In this document: positions 9,222-17,195 of the stretch, in pieces
How the letters are laid out: each line of letters opens with the position of its first letter
How positions within the stretch are numbered: position 1 is the first letter of the stretch
Source: Saccharopolyspora galaxeae
Lineage (GTDB): Bacteria > Actinomycetota > Actinomycetes > Mycobacteriales > Pseudonocardiaceae
Direction: 5' to 3'
Length of the DNA: 64,000 nucleotides
Assembly (NCBI RefSeq): GCF_016526145.1
Contig: NZ_JADDUE010000006.1
Location: forward strand, 248,001 to 312,000
Notes under the pieces: model-generated
Database searches by the model: none
What the model was told of the DNA's origin: nothing
What the model saw: the letters and a program-made list of their open reading frames with translations, nothing else
Translations under genes and position numbers: made by a program

Positions 9222-10046
9222 TCAGCCGTTGTGCTTGGCCACCACGGACGCGAACTGGTCCAGCCGCGCCAGCGACTCGTCGCGCGGCTCCGTCGGCAGG
9301 TAGAACAGCAACCGGTCCACCCCGGCCTGCTCGTACTCCTCCACGACCGCCTCGCGCGGCGCGGCGTACAGCGAAACCGGAACCCGCCAGCCCGCCTGGT
9401 CGCGGACCTTGCTGATCAGGTCGCCGAGGTTCTCGACACCTGCGCGGGGGAGCCAGCCGCCGCCGTACTCGGCCACCCGCCGGAACGCGCGGTCGCTCTC
9501 GCCGCCGATGTAGATCGGCGGGTGCGGGCGCTGCACCGGCTTCGGCCACGCGTAGATCGGGTCGAAGTCGACGTGCTCGCCGTGGAACTCGGCCTCGTCC
9601 TTCGTCCAGATCTCCCGCATGGCCCGGATCCGCTCGTCCATCAGCGCGCCGCGGGTGCGCGGGTCGGTGCCGTGGTTGCGCATCTCCTCGCGGTTCCAGC
9701 CCGCGCCGATGCCGAACAGCGCCCGCCCGCCGGAGACCAGGTCGAGGCTGGCGACCTCCTTGGCGGTGGTGATCGGGTCCCGCTCGATCATCAGCGCGAT
9801 CCCGGTCCCGAGCAGCAGGTTGTCGGTGACCGCCGCGGCCGCGGTGAGGCTCACGAACGGGTCCAGCGTGCGGTAGTACATCCGCGGCAGGTCGCCGCCG
9901 CCCGGGTACGGGGTCTCCCGGCTGACCGGGATGTGCGTGTGCTCGGCGAGGAACATCGCGTCGAACCCGCGCTGCTCCAGCGCGCGACCGAGTTCCGCCG
10001 GGCCGATGCCCTCGTCGGTGTTGAACGTCGAGATGCCGAATTTCAT
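9222..10046 (-). CDS. LLM-class F420-dependent oxidoreductase
   Basis: This 274-aa luciferase-like TIM-barrel protein has the N-terminus MKFGISTFNTDEGIGPAELGRALEQRGFDAMFLAEHTHIP, the ASLDLVSGGRALFGIGAGW motif of LLM oxidoreductases, and PPIYIGGESDRAFRRVAEYGGGW near the C-terminus. Actinobacterial proteins of this type commonly use coenzyme F420. The start ATG at 10046 gives the family N-terminus; the 96-codon upstream extension of the frame is unmatched. The gene has its own hairpin downstream and does not form an operon with its neighbours. The substrate is not predictable. Confidence 0.85.
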   Translation of the reverse strand: MKFGISTFNTDEGIGPAELGRALEQRGFDAMFLAEHTHIPVSRETPYPGGGDLPRMYYRTLDPFVSLTAAAAVTDNLLLGTGIALMIERDPITTAKEVASLDLVSGGRALFGIGAGWNREEMRNHGTDPRTRGALMDERIRAMREIWTKDEAEFHGEHVDFDPIYAWPKPVQRPHPPIYIGGESDRAFRRVAEYGGGWLPRAGVENLGDLISKVRDQAGWRVPVSLYAAPREAVVEEYEQAGVDRLLFYLPTEPRDESLARLDQFASVVAKHNG

Positions 10047-10444
10047 GGCCGTTGAGGCGGCCGGGAGGCCGCCTATCCTCCCATCCGATCGCGCCGGTTG
10101 CTTCGCCGACGGTAGTCGACCGCCACCGCCGCGGCATCGGGTGCGTCGGTGGTGCCGCGGTGGTCCCGGAGATCGTCGATCTCCAGCGCGCGCAACCGGA
10201 GTCACGTATGTCCAATTCGGACAGATCGATGCGGGTGGGACAGTGCGCAACCGCCGGGCGGTGCCGTTCGGCCTGCCGCGACCGGCCGAACAGGATCCGT
10301 CCATCCGGCACCCGCGGTGTCCCAGGCGATCCACTCCGTAATCGCGCGTTCGGCGGGCGATAAGCTGACCTCCTCCACCGGTCGGCGTCTCGGCTGCGAA
10401 ACCGGTATGCGTCGGCTGCCAACCGCCAAGGAGGTCTGGGCGTC

Positions 10445-10519
10445 ATGGACAGATGTGACGGTTTCGATCGCATTGCCCGTGACCGCCCGGCCGGGCGACG
10501 GGCTGGCGGCCATGGATGA
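10445..10519 (+). promoter_or_regulatory. Possible 24-codon leader ORF overlapping the ECF sigma start
   Basis: A strong Shine-Dalgarno AAGGAGG (10428-10434) stands 10 nt before an ATG at 10445 that is out of frame with the sigma gene. This frame encodes 24 residues and ends TGA at 10517-10519, overlapping the sigma start ATG (10512) by 8 nt. The sigma gene itself lacks a good binding site. The arrangement would allow translational coupling. The alternative is that sigma translation begins at the in-frame GTG 10455, but that is 20 nt from the AAGGAGG, too far for normal use. Confidence 0.4.
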
Positions 10520-11003
10520 ACTGACGACCAAGCTGACCGAGCTCTACCAGGACAACTACCGGCAACTGCTGCGGATCGCGGTGCTGCTCGTGGACGATCG
10601 GGCTGCCGCGGAGGACATCGTGCAGGACGCCTTCGTGCGGGTCTACGACTCCCGCGCGCGGCTGCGCGACCCGGACAAGGCGCTGGCGTTCCTGCGCCAA
10701 GCGGTGCTCAACCGCGCTCGGTCGGTGCTGCGGCGCCGGAAGGTCGCCAAGCGCTACCAGCCCCGGATCGCCACCGAGGACTCCCGCCCGGACGACACCG
10801 GCCGCGGCTTGGACCGGGCGGTGCTGGCCGACGCGCTCACGCAGTTACCCCGCAGGCAGCGGGAAGCGGTCGTGCTGCGCTACTACGCGGACTTCAGCGA
10901 AGCGCGCACCGCGGAGTTGATGGGCGTCAGCCAGGGCGCGGTGAAGTCGTACTGCTCGCGCGGGGTGGCGCGGCTGTCGGATCTGCTGCGGGAGCGGGTG
11001 TGA
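10512..11003 (+). CDS. ECF-family RNA polymerase sigma factor
   Basis: This 163-aa extracytoplasmic-function sigma factor recognises promoters for a dedicated regulon. Region 2 is visible as NYRQLLRIAVLLVDDRAAAEDIVQDAFVRVYD (about residues 14-45), and region 4 as LTQLPRRQREAVVLRYYADFSEARTAELMGVSQGAVKSYCSRGVARL with its helix-turn-helix. Region 3 is absent, as expected for the class. The gene overlaps the next by 4 nt (GTGA), so sigma factor and putative anti-sigma are translated together. The start is uncertain because the best ribosome binding site points to a short leader frame instead. About 465 bp upstream carry no other gene. Confidence 0.85.
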   Translation: MDELTTKLTELYQDNYRQLLRIAVLLVDDRAAAEDIVQDAFVRVYDSRARLRDPDKALAFLRQAVLNRARSVLRRRKVAKRYQPRIATEDSRPDDTGRGLDRAVLADALTQLPRRQREAVVLRYYADFSEARTAELMGVSQGAVKSYCSRGVARLSDLLRERV

Positions 11004-12037
11004 ACGAACGAGAAGGCGCGCCGGAGGCCGCCGAACTGCGCAGCGGCCTGCACGCGCTGGTGGACGACGTCGAACCGCGCGGCGATGCGCTGGCGAAGCT
11101 GCTCGCCGCGCGGCGGCGCCATACCCGGAAGGCCCCGCGGCGCCCGCTGTTCGCGGTCGGCGGTGCCGCGGTCGCGGCCACGGCCGTGTTCCTGGTCGCG
11201 CTGGTGGCGTTGCCCGGCGCGCCGCACCGTCCGGAGCCGGTCAGCGTCGCGCCGAACAGCTACGTGGCCGCTTCCGCGGACGGGGAGCTGGCTTCGTACG
11301 ACGTGCTCTCCGGCCGGCAAGTGCGCCCGCTGGCGCAGCTCGGTGCGCCCGTGCGGGGTGCGCCGGCCGCGGACGGCGTGCGGATTTTCGCGCGGATTCC
11401 GGCAGGCGGAGGCGAGGACGTCGTCGGCGTCGCCGCGGACGGAACGCGGTGGCGGGTCGCGCACGCAACCCGCCCGGGCTCGGTGCTCGCGGCCGGTGGC
11501 GGCCGGGTCGCGCACGTCGACGCCGATCAGGTCGTGCTGTCCGGAAGCGGTGCGGGGCAACGGATCCCGGTGCCCGCGGGCCAGCGGGTGACCGACCTCG
11601 CGCTCGGCGGTGACGGCCGGTTGGCGGTGTTGACCTCGTCCGGTGCGGACAGTCAGCTGGGAGTCGTGCCGCCGGGCGCCACCACCATGCGGCCGCTCGC
11701 GCTGCCTGCGGGGACCTGCGGCCCGTTGGCGGTGACCTGGTCCGGCGGCAAGATCGCCGCGTTGAGCCCGGCCGCGTGCGACGGCTCATCTGGGCGGGTG
11801 CGGATCACCACCGTCGACGAGAACGGGGAGATGATCGGCGCGGGTGCGCCGGTCGACCTCGGTGCGTTGCCCGGTCCGGAGCGGTTGCAGCTGTCCACCG
11901 ACCCGCTCGGGCGGTTCCTGATCTCGGTCACCGGAGGAGGACAGTGGCTCGTCGACGGGTCCGCGGTGCGGCCGGTGCCGCGCGCGTGCGCGCCGTCCGG
12001 GGAGTGCGCGGCCGAACCCGGGACGTTCTGGGGCTGA
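11000..12037 (+). CDS. Membrane-anchored putative anti-sigma factor with large exported domain
   Basis: This 345-aa protein has a charged N-terminal cytoplasmic part of about 48 residues, one transmembrane helix at roughly 49-70 (LFAVGGAAVAATAVFLVALV), and a large exported domain. The exported part has repeated short motifs (SYVAASADGELASYDVLSGRQVRPL, GDGRLAVLTSSG, GRFLISVTGGGQWLVDG) that suggest beta-propeller-like repeats. Coupling to the ECF sigma gene by a GTGA overlap makes an anti-sigma or sensor role likely, although no zinc-binding anti-sigma motif (HxxxCxxC) is seen in the short cytoplasmic part. The start is GTG at 11000. I do not recognise a named family. Confidence 0.65.
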   Translation: MNEREGAPEAAELRSGLHALVDDVEPRGDALAKLLAARRRHTRKAPRRPLFAVGGAAVAATAVFLVALVALPGAPHRPEPVSVAPNSYVAASADGELASYDVLSGRQVRPLAQLGAPVRGAPAADGVRIFARIPAGGGEDVVGVAADGTRWRVAHATRPGSVLAAGGGRVAHVDADQVVLSGSGAGQRIPVPAGQRVTDLALGGDGRLAVLTSSGADSQLGVVPPGATTMRPLALPAGTCGPLAVTWSGGKIAALSPAACDGSSGRVRITTVDENGEMIGAGAPVDLGALPGPERLQLSTDPLGRFLISVTGGGQWLVDGSAVRPVPRACAPSGECAAEPGTFWG

Positions 12038-12284
12038 CTCCCCGGCCTGCGGCCGTCACTCGGCCCGCCGCCCGCCGAACGTGCCGGTGCTGCTCTGAAC
12101 GGGCGAACCCCGTCCGCCGCAGGACTCGGAGCCACCTGTTCGGACCCGGCGACGCAGGCGCGTGTCGGCCAAGATCCCTCTCAGCCGGACTCATCTTCTG
12201 GTCGGACCCCATCCGTTGGTCGGAACCGACGGCCGAATTTCGCCAGAGGTGAGGAGATCGTCGCCCGTTCCTGCCCGCTCGTTC

Positions 12285-13142
12285 TCAGCGATTCGTTGGT
12301 ACGTGCACGCCGTCGAGCTGCTGGACCAGGCTGTTCTGCGCGCTACCGCCGCCTGCGAACACGAGCAGCACGACGGCCACGAGCACCACCGCGGCCGCCG
12401 CGCCGACCGCGAGCCAGCGGTTGCGGGTGGGCGATGCCGAAAGCCGGGCGAGGTGGCCGCGCGGTTTCCCGGGCGCGGGCTCCTGCGCGATCTTCGGGAT
12501 CAGCATCGTGTTCGCCGAAGCCATGTCTGGCGCCACCGCGTCCGGGAACCCCTCGGTGGTCAACTCGGACACCGAGCGCCCGCCCGCTCGCGCATCGACG
12601 GCCTCGAGCAACCGCCGCGCGGGCTCGACGCCGCAGGCCCGCTGGTAGGTCGTCAACTCGCGAACCGCCGCCAGCATCGTCGTCGTCGACGGATGCACCA
12701 CCCGCACTCCGCGGTGCAGATCGCTGGTCGGCTGGGTGATCCGCTCGACGTAGGGGCCCACGGCGACGATCGCGCTGACCGGCAGCGGCTCGGCTCCGCG
12801 CGACTGCAAGCCCCGGGCCAGCGCGGAGGCCGATTCCAGCGCCTCCACCGCCGGGTTGATCGCGCCGTGCGACCGCAGCAGCGGCCAGCCGTCGACCGTC
12901 CACGGCGTCCGCACCGGCGCTTCCAGGCGAAGCGCGGCCGCAGGCAGGTCGGCGCCGACGACGACCACGATCCCGTGCGGCAGCACCAGCACGGCATCGA
13001 GTTCGCGCGGCCCGCCCGGCGGCCGGACGCCGAACAGCGCGATCCCGCCGAGCACGCCGTCGCCCGCGCCCCAAGCCGAAATGGCCGCGCGGACGTCCGC
13101 GCCGATCTCGCTGGGCTCCTTGCCGAGCCGCACCACGCGCAT
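12285..13142 (-). CDS. Conserved tail-anchored membrane protein, function unknown
   Basis: This 285-aa protein consists of a soluble N-terminal domain of about 240 residues and a single C-terminal transmembrane helix (NRWLAVGAAAAVVLVAVVLLVFAGGG), ending in a short exported tail. The N-terminal part has alternating hydrophobic strands (DAVLVLPHGIVVVVGADLP, then TPWTVDGWPLL) that faintly recall NERD-type nuclease-related domains, but the catalytic residues are not identifiable, so I do not assign that function. The gene faces the anti-sigma gene convergently. I see no terminator in the 247-bp gap and no recognised partner. Confidence 0.6.
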   Translation of the reverse strand: MRVVRLGKEPSEIGADVRAAISAWGAGDGVLGGIALFGVRPPGGPRELDAVLVLPHGIVVVVGADLPAAALRLEAPVRTPWTVDGWPLLRSHGAINPAVEALESASALARGLQSRGAEPLPVSAIVAVGPYVERITQPTSDLHRGVRVVHPSTTTMLAAVRELTTYQRACGVEPARRLLEAVDARAGGRSVSELTTEGFPDAVAPDMASANTMLIPKIAQEPAPGKPRGHLARLSASPTRNRWLAVGAAAAVVLVAVVLLVFAGGGSAQNSLVQQLDGVHVPTNR

Positions 13143-13540
13143 CGCTGTCTCCGTTCGGCGAATCCGGTCCCCTACCGGCGCCCGGCCCAGCAGCGCGGCC
13201 GGGGCAGCACCGCATTCTCGCGCACCCTAGCCCGAAAGAGTGGTAATGCCCCCGGCCGGAGTACCGCCGCGATTGCTCCTTCCGAGCGCGCAAGATCCGC
13301 CGCGCAGCGTCTCGATCTGCGATGATCCCGCGCCGCCGAGACCAGGCGGGGTGGTGCCCCGGCCGGTGCGGGCGGTTCCCCGGTCGGGGCCTTCATCAAC
13401 TTCGTCTGGCGCCCGCGCTCATCGCACGTGCAGAATGACGCCGCACGCTGTGGGTCACCCGCTTGCGCAGCGGTGACCGGGCAACGCCGGTGGCGAGGTC
13501 GTAGGGGAAGACGTCCCTCGTCGAACAGCGGAGGTCAGCA
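13143..13540. other. 398-bp divergent intergenic region
   Basis: This region lies between the divergent tail-anchored protein gene and the DUF3145 gene. I find no open frame with family resemblance, no RNA gene and no strong hairpin. It should hold the promoters of both flanking genes; no consensus -10/-35 pair stands out. A GGAGGTCAGCA ribosome binding site for the DUF3145 gene lies at its right end. Confidence 0.4.
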
Positions 13541-14044
13541 GTGAGCACCCGTGGCAGCACAAGTGGCGTGGTCTACGTCCACTCGTCGCCGTCTGCGGTC
13601 TGTCCGCACGTCGAGTGGGCTGTGTCCAGCGCACTCGGGATCCGGGCGGAACTCCGCTGGACGGCACAACCGGCCGCGGCCGGGCAGTTGCGTGCCGAAC
13701 TCACCTGGAGCGGCGCACCCGGCACCGGTTCGCGCTTGGTCACCGCGCTGCGCGCCTGGCCGATGCTGCGTTTCGAGATCACCGAGGATCCCAGTCCAGG
13801 GGTGGACGGGCAGCGGTTCTGCCACGTGCCCGGGCTGGGGCTGTGGTGGGCTTGCACCAGCGCCAACGGCGACATCGTGGTCAGCGAGGACCAGCTGCGC
13901 ACGCTCGCGGCCAACAGCCGCGGGCCGGACTCGTTCACCCACCGCGTCGACCAGTTGCTCGGCTCGGCCTGGGACGAAGAGCTGGAAGCGTTCCGCGGTG
14001 CGGGCGATGGCGCACCGGTCAGCTGGCTGCACCGGGTGGGCTGA
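13541..14044 (+). CDS. DUF3145 family protein
   Basis: This 167-aa protein has the typical start of the actinobacterial DUF3145 family, containing GVVYVHSSPSAVCPHVEWAV, and the conserved GQRFCHVPGLGLWWACTSANGDIVVSEDQL segment. The family is widespread in actinobacteria, usually near the fatty-acid operon, as here. Its biochemical role is unknown. The GTG start at 13541 follows GGAGG by a normal distance. The protein has no signal peptide or membrane segment and is probably cytoplasmic. Confidence 0.85.
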   Translation: MSTRGSTSGVVYVHSSPSAVCPHVEWAVSSALGIRAELRWTAQPAAAGQLRAELTWSGAPGTGSRLVTALRAWPMLRFEITEDPSPGVDGQRFCHVPGLGLWWACTSANGDIVVSEDQLRTLAANSRGPDSFTHRVDQLLGSAWDEELEAFRGAGDGAPVSWLHRVG

Positions 14045-14104
14045 ACGGCGGTTCGCATCCGGGTGTGCCCCGGGCTGCCGGTGCGTTGTGGGAGCCTGAT
14101 CGGC

Positions 14105-14680
14105 GTGCAGTCGAGATCTCCCGCCCGGTTGTCCTGGTTGAAGTGGGGCGCGCCCCTCGCGATCGTCGTGCTGCTCGGCGCGGTGGTCGGCGGGCTGCTG
14201 CTGGACCGCGCGACGGCGCGTCCGAGCGCCGCTTCGGCCGGGCAGGTGCCCAAGCCGCAGCCGCAGAACTCCGGGCTCACCGAGATCGAGTTCTCCCCGG
14301 ACGCGCAGGCCCACCCGGACAGCAGCAAGATCCACTGGACGCTGCAGCTGCACTTCAACGCGATCAACATGCGCCAGTACGACACCTGGAAGAACACCGT
14401 CGTGCAGGCCAAGCAGCGGCAGATGCCGGAAGCGAAGTGGAAGCGCGAGTACGAGAGCACCCGGGATTCGGCGATCAAGGTGCACCGGATCGAACCAGGG
14501 CCGAACGACTCGCTGCGGCTGCTGCTGAGCTTCGTCAGCACCCAGAAACCCAGCGACGCTCCTTCCGGGATGAACGAGCCCTGCCTGAACTGGTCGGTGG
14601 TGTATCCGGTGGTGCTGGACTCCGGGGCGTTCCGGGTGGACGTCACGCCACCCGGGGCGGCGGTCGCCCGACCGTGCTGA
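14105..14680 (+). CDS. Membrane-anchored exported protein of unknown function
   Basis: This 191-aa protein has a short basic N-terminus, one hydrophobic helix (APLAIVVLLGAVVGGLLL, about residues 15-32) and an exported domain of about 155 residues. The exported part contains IHWTLQLHFNAINMRQYDTWKNTVV and two cysteines that could form a disulfide. GTG 14105 is preferred because GGGAG stands about 9 nt upstream; an ATG 42 nt further upstream would add cysteine-rich sequence ahead of the helix. The gene follows DUF3145 by 60 bp and may be co-transcribed. No family recognised. Confidence 0.6.
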   Translation: MQSRSPARLSWLKWGAPLAIVVLLGAVVGGLLLDRATARPSAASAGQVPKPQPQNSGLTEIEFSPDAQAHPDSSKIHWTLQLHFNAINMRQYDTWKNTVVQAKQRQMPEAKWKREYESTRDSAIKVHRIEPGPNDSLRLLLSFVSTQKPSDAPSGMNEPCLNWSVVYPVVLDSGAFRVDVTPPGAAVARPC

Positions 14681-14689
14681 GAGGCCCGA

Positions 14690-15574
14690 TCAGAACCGCG
14701 CGGCGATCCGGCGGGTTGCTTCGTGGGCTTCGGGTAGTTCCTGCAGGATCCAGCCGTGGAACATTCCCGGGTATTCTTCGTAATCGAGCTCGACGCCGCG
14801 TTGCGCGGCAAGCGCCCGCAGCCGCCGGGAATCCGCTAGCAGCACATCACGGGTGCCGATGAACACGCTCAGCGGCGCCAATCCGGTGAGCTCGCCGTAA
14901 ATGGGGCTCACCCGCGGATCGTGCGGATTCAGCCCGTCCGAATACAGGCGGCCGGCTTCGCGAAGGCCCTCGATGCCGAGGAACGGGTCGTGCCGGTCCA
15001 GCGCCGGCATCGTGGGGTGGGTGACCGTGATGTCCAGCCACGGCGAGATCAGCACGATGCGCCGCGGCTGCGGACGGCCCTGCGATTTCCGCCGCTGCGC
15101 GAGGAAAAGGCTCAGCCCGCCGCCCGCGGAATCGCCCATGATCACCTGGTCGTCGGGGGCCACGTCGCGCAGCGCTGATTCGTGCGCTTCCCACACCATC
15201 GCGAGCGTTTCGTCGTACTGGTGCCTGGGAGCCAGCGGGTACAGCGGAATCGTCACCGTCGCCGAAGTCTCGTCCACCAGGCGGCTGAAGAATCGCCAGT
15301 GCGCCGCTTCCACCTGGTGCACGTAAGCGCCGCCGTGCAGGTAGAAGATGTGCCGCGAGCTCTGCGGCCGGTGCGGGCGGATCGTGAAGCAGCGGTGGCC
15401 GCGCACGTCGCTTCCGGTCACCACGTGCCGTTCGCGCAGCCAATCCGGCAATTGCGCCGCTTCGGACTGGTTGTCCTCGGCGCTTCGGCGCAAGTTTCCG
15501 GCGGTGCGGAAAATGCGTTTCTGCCCGGTGAGCCAGTACTTCGCGATGACGGCCTTGCTGTGCAGGCTCACCAT
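14690..15574 (-). CDS. Alpha/beta hydrolase, hormone-sensitive-lipase-type esterase
   Basis: This 294-aa esterase/lipase belongs to the HSL group (family IV). The oxyanion-hole motif HGGAYV, the nucleophile elbow GDSAGG, the acid residue in GTRDVLLADS and the catalytic histidine in YPGMFHGW are all present and in order. It probably hydrolyses short-chain esters in the cytoplasm. The ATG at 15574 follows GAGGAGG; 36 further upstream codons of the open frame lack family similarity. It converges with the exported-protein gene, leaving 9 bp between stops. The hairpin at 15670-15696 separates it from the fatty-acid operon upstream. Confidence 0.85.
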   Translation of the reverse strand: MVSLHSKAVIAKYWLTGQKRIFRTAGNLRRSAEDNQSEAAQLPDWLRERHVVTGSDVRGHRCFTIRPHRPQSSRHIFYLHGGAYVHQVEAAHWRFFSRLVDETSATVTIPLYPLAPRHQYDETLAMVWEAHESALRDVAPDDQVIMGDSAGGGLSLFLAQRRKSQGRPQPRRIVLISPWLDITVTHPTMPALDRHDPFLGIEGLREAGRLYSDGLNPHDPRVSPIYGELTGLAPLSVFIGTRDVLLADSRRLRALAAQRGVELDYEEYPGMFHGWILQELPEAHEATRRIAARF

Positions 15575-15669
15575 TTCCGCGCCACCTCCTCGGGTCGCAT
15601 CAACGGCATCGCGCGCAGCTGGAATACCCGAATTCGGCAGCGCACAAACTGCGCCGTGGAAATGACGAA

Positions 15670-15696
15670 GGCCCACCCGCAAGAACCGGGTGGGCC
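15670..15696 (-). terminator. Intrinsic terminator of the fatty-acid operon
   Basis: A perfect 10-bp stem GGCCCACCCG (15670-15679) / CGGGTGGGCC (15687-15696) with a 7-nt loop lies 17 bp past the accD stop. On the minus strand it is followed by TTCGTCATTTCC, a moderate T-rich tail. Confidence 0.8.
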
Positions 15697-15712
15697 GTTG
15701 TCGTGCTCGCGA

Positions 15713-17161
15713 TCAGAGCGGGATGTTGCCGTGCCTGCCGCGCCCAGCGGGTGCACCGGCGAGCTCTTCGGCGACGCGGCGGCGGGTGTCCTTGGGCTCG
15801 ATGACGTCGTCGACGACACCGATGGACACGGCCCGGTCGACACCGCCCGCGACGCGCTCGTGCTCTTCTGCGAGCTTGTCCTGCAGCGCTTCGCGTTCTT
15901 CCGCGGGTGCGGCCGCCAGCGCCTTGCGGTGCAGGATGCCGACGGCGGCCTTGGCGCCCATGACCGCGACCTCCGCCTCGGGCCAGGCGAACACGGTGGT
16001 CGCGCCGAGCGAGCGGGCGTTCATCGCGATGTACGCACCGCCGTAGGACTTGCGCAGCACCAGCGTCACCCGCGGCACGACTGCCTCGCCGAAGGCGTGC
16101 AGCAGCTTCGCGCCACGTCGAACCACGCCACCCCACTCCTGCCCGAGGCCGGGCAGGTAGCCCGGGGTGTCGACCATGACCAGCAGCGGGATGCCGAACG
16201 AGTCGCACAGCCGCACGAACCTGGCCGCCTTCTCGGCCGACAGCGAGTCCAGGCAACCGCCCTTGCGCAACGGGTTGTTCGCCATGACGCCGACCGCGCG
16301 GCCGCCGAGGCGGCCCAGGCCGACGACCATGTTCGGCGCCCACTTGGCCTGCAGCTCCTCGAATTCCGCGGAGCCGTCCTCGCGTTCGTCCAGGATGCCG
16401 CGGATGACCGGCTTGACGTCGTAGGCACGCTGCGGCCGGTCCGGCAGCAGCGCCCGCAGGTCCTCGCCATCCTGCACCGAAGCGGGGTCGAACACGCCGG
16501 GTGCGGCGAACAGGCCGGTGAACCGGCGGGCGCGGTCGTAGGCGTCGTTCTCGCTGTTCGCGACGACGTGCACGACGCCGGACTTGGTGCCGTGCGCCTC
16601 GCCGCCGCCGAGCCCCTCCTGGTCGATCTGCTCACCGGTGACGCTGCGCACCACGTCGGGTCCGGTGACGAACACCCGCCCGTCCGGCGCCATGATCACC
16701 AGGTCGGTCAGCGCAGGCCCGTAGGCGGCACCGCCCGCGGCGGGACCGACCACCACGGAGATCTGCGGCACCTGCCCGGAAGCGCGGATGATCGCGGCGA
16801 ACACCTGGCCCATGCCGTCCAGCGCCTCCACGCCTTCGGGCAGCCGGGCGCCACCGGAGTGCCACACCCCGAGCACCGGGCACCGGTCCCGCACCGCGGC
16901 ATCGATGGCGTCCACGATGCGCAGGCACCCGTCGATGCCCATCGCACCGCCCATCTTGGTGCCGTCGGTGCAGTAGACGATCACCTTGACGCCGGAGATG
17001 CGCCCGCGCACCGCCAGCACGCCGCTGCTGTCGGGCTCGTGCAGCGGCTCGATCGAACCCGCGTCCAGCAGCTGCGCGAGCCGCAGCTGCGGGTCGCGGG
17101 AGTCGGCCGGAGCGGGCTCGGGCGCCTCGGCGGTACTCGGTCGGTCGTCCAATGCGGTCAT
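15713..17161 (-). CDS. Acyl-CoA carboxylase carboxyltransferase (beta) subunit, AccD6-like
   Basis: This 482-aa biotin-dependent carboxyltransferase transfers carboxyl from biotin carrier to acetyl- or propionyl-CoA, supplying malonyl-CoA for fatty-acid synthesis. The crotonase-fold signatures are present: WHSGGARLPEGVEALDGMGQVF, VVGPAAGGAAYGPALTDL in the N half, and DTPGYLPGLGQEWGGVVRRGAKLLHA plus RKSYGGAYIAMNARSLGA in the C half. The gene is the last in the operon, 34 bp after fabF, as accD6 is beside kasA/kasB in mycobacteria. The biotinylated alpha subunit is encoded elsewhere. Whether acetyl- or propionyl-CoA is preferred cannot be told from this reading. Confidence 0.9.
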   Translation of the reverse strand: MTALDDRPSTAEAPEPAPADSRDPQLRLAQLLDAGSIEPLHEPDSSGVLAVRGRISGVKVIVYCTDGTKMGGAMGIDGCLRIVDAIDAAVRDRCPVLGVWHSGGARLPEGVEALDGMGQVFAAIIRASGQVPQISVVVGPAAGGAAYGPALTDLVIMAPDGRVFVTGPDVVRSVTGEQIDQEGLGGGEAHGTKSGVVHVVANSENDAYDRARRFTGLFAAPGVFDPASVQDGEDLRALLPDRPQRAYDVKPVIRGILDEREDGSAEFEELQAKWAPNMVVGLGRLGGRAVGVMANNPLRKGGCLDSLSAEKAARFVRLCDSFGIPLLVMVDTPGYLPGLGQEWGGVVRRGAKLLHAFGEAVVPRVTLVLRKSYGGAYIAMNARSLGATTVFAWPEAEVAVMGAKAAVGILHRKALAAAPAEEREALQDKLAEEHERVAGGVDRAVSIGVVDDVIEPKDTRRRVAEELAGAPAGRGRHGNIPL

Positions 17162-17195
17162 CGGTTCCCCCTGGTCGGTGTGGCGGATCGGGTGC

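Noticed and set aside
8998-10473. Continuation of the cstA reading frame upstream to a 1222-codon frame
   Set aside because: The upstream part overlaps the LLM oxidoreductase gene in another frame and a terminator-like hairpin. CstA starts at the GTG near 8997, ahead of its first membrane helix.
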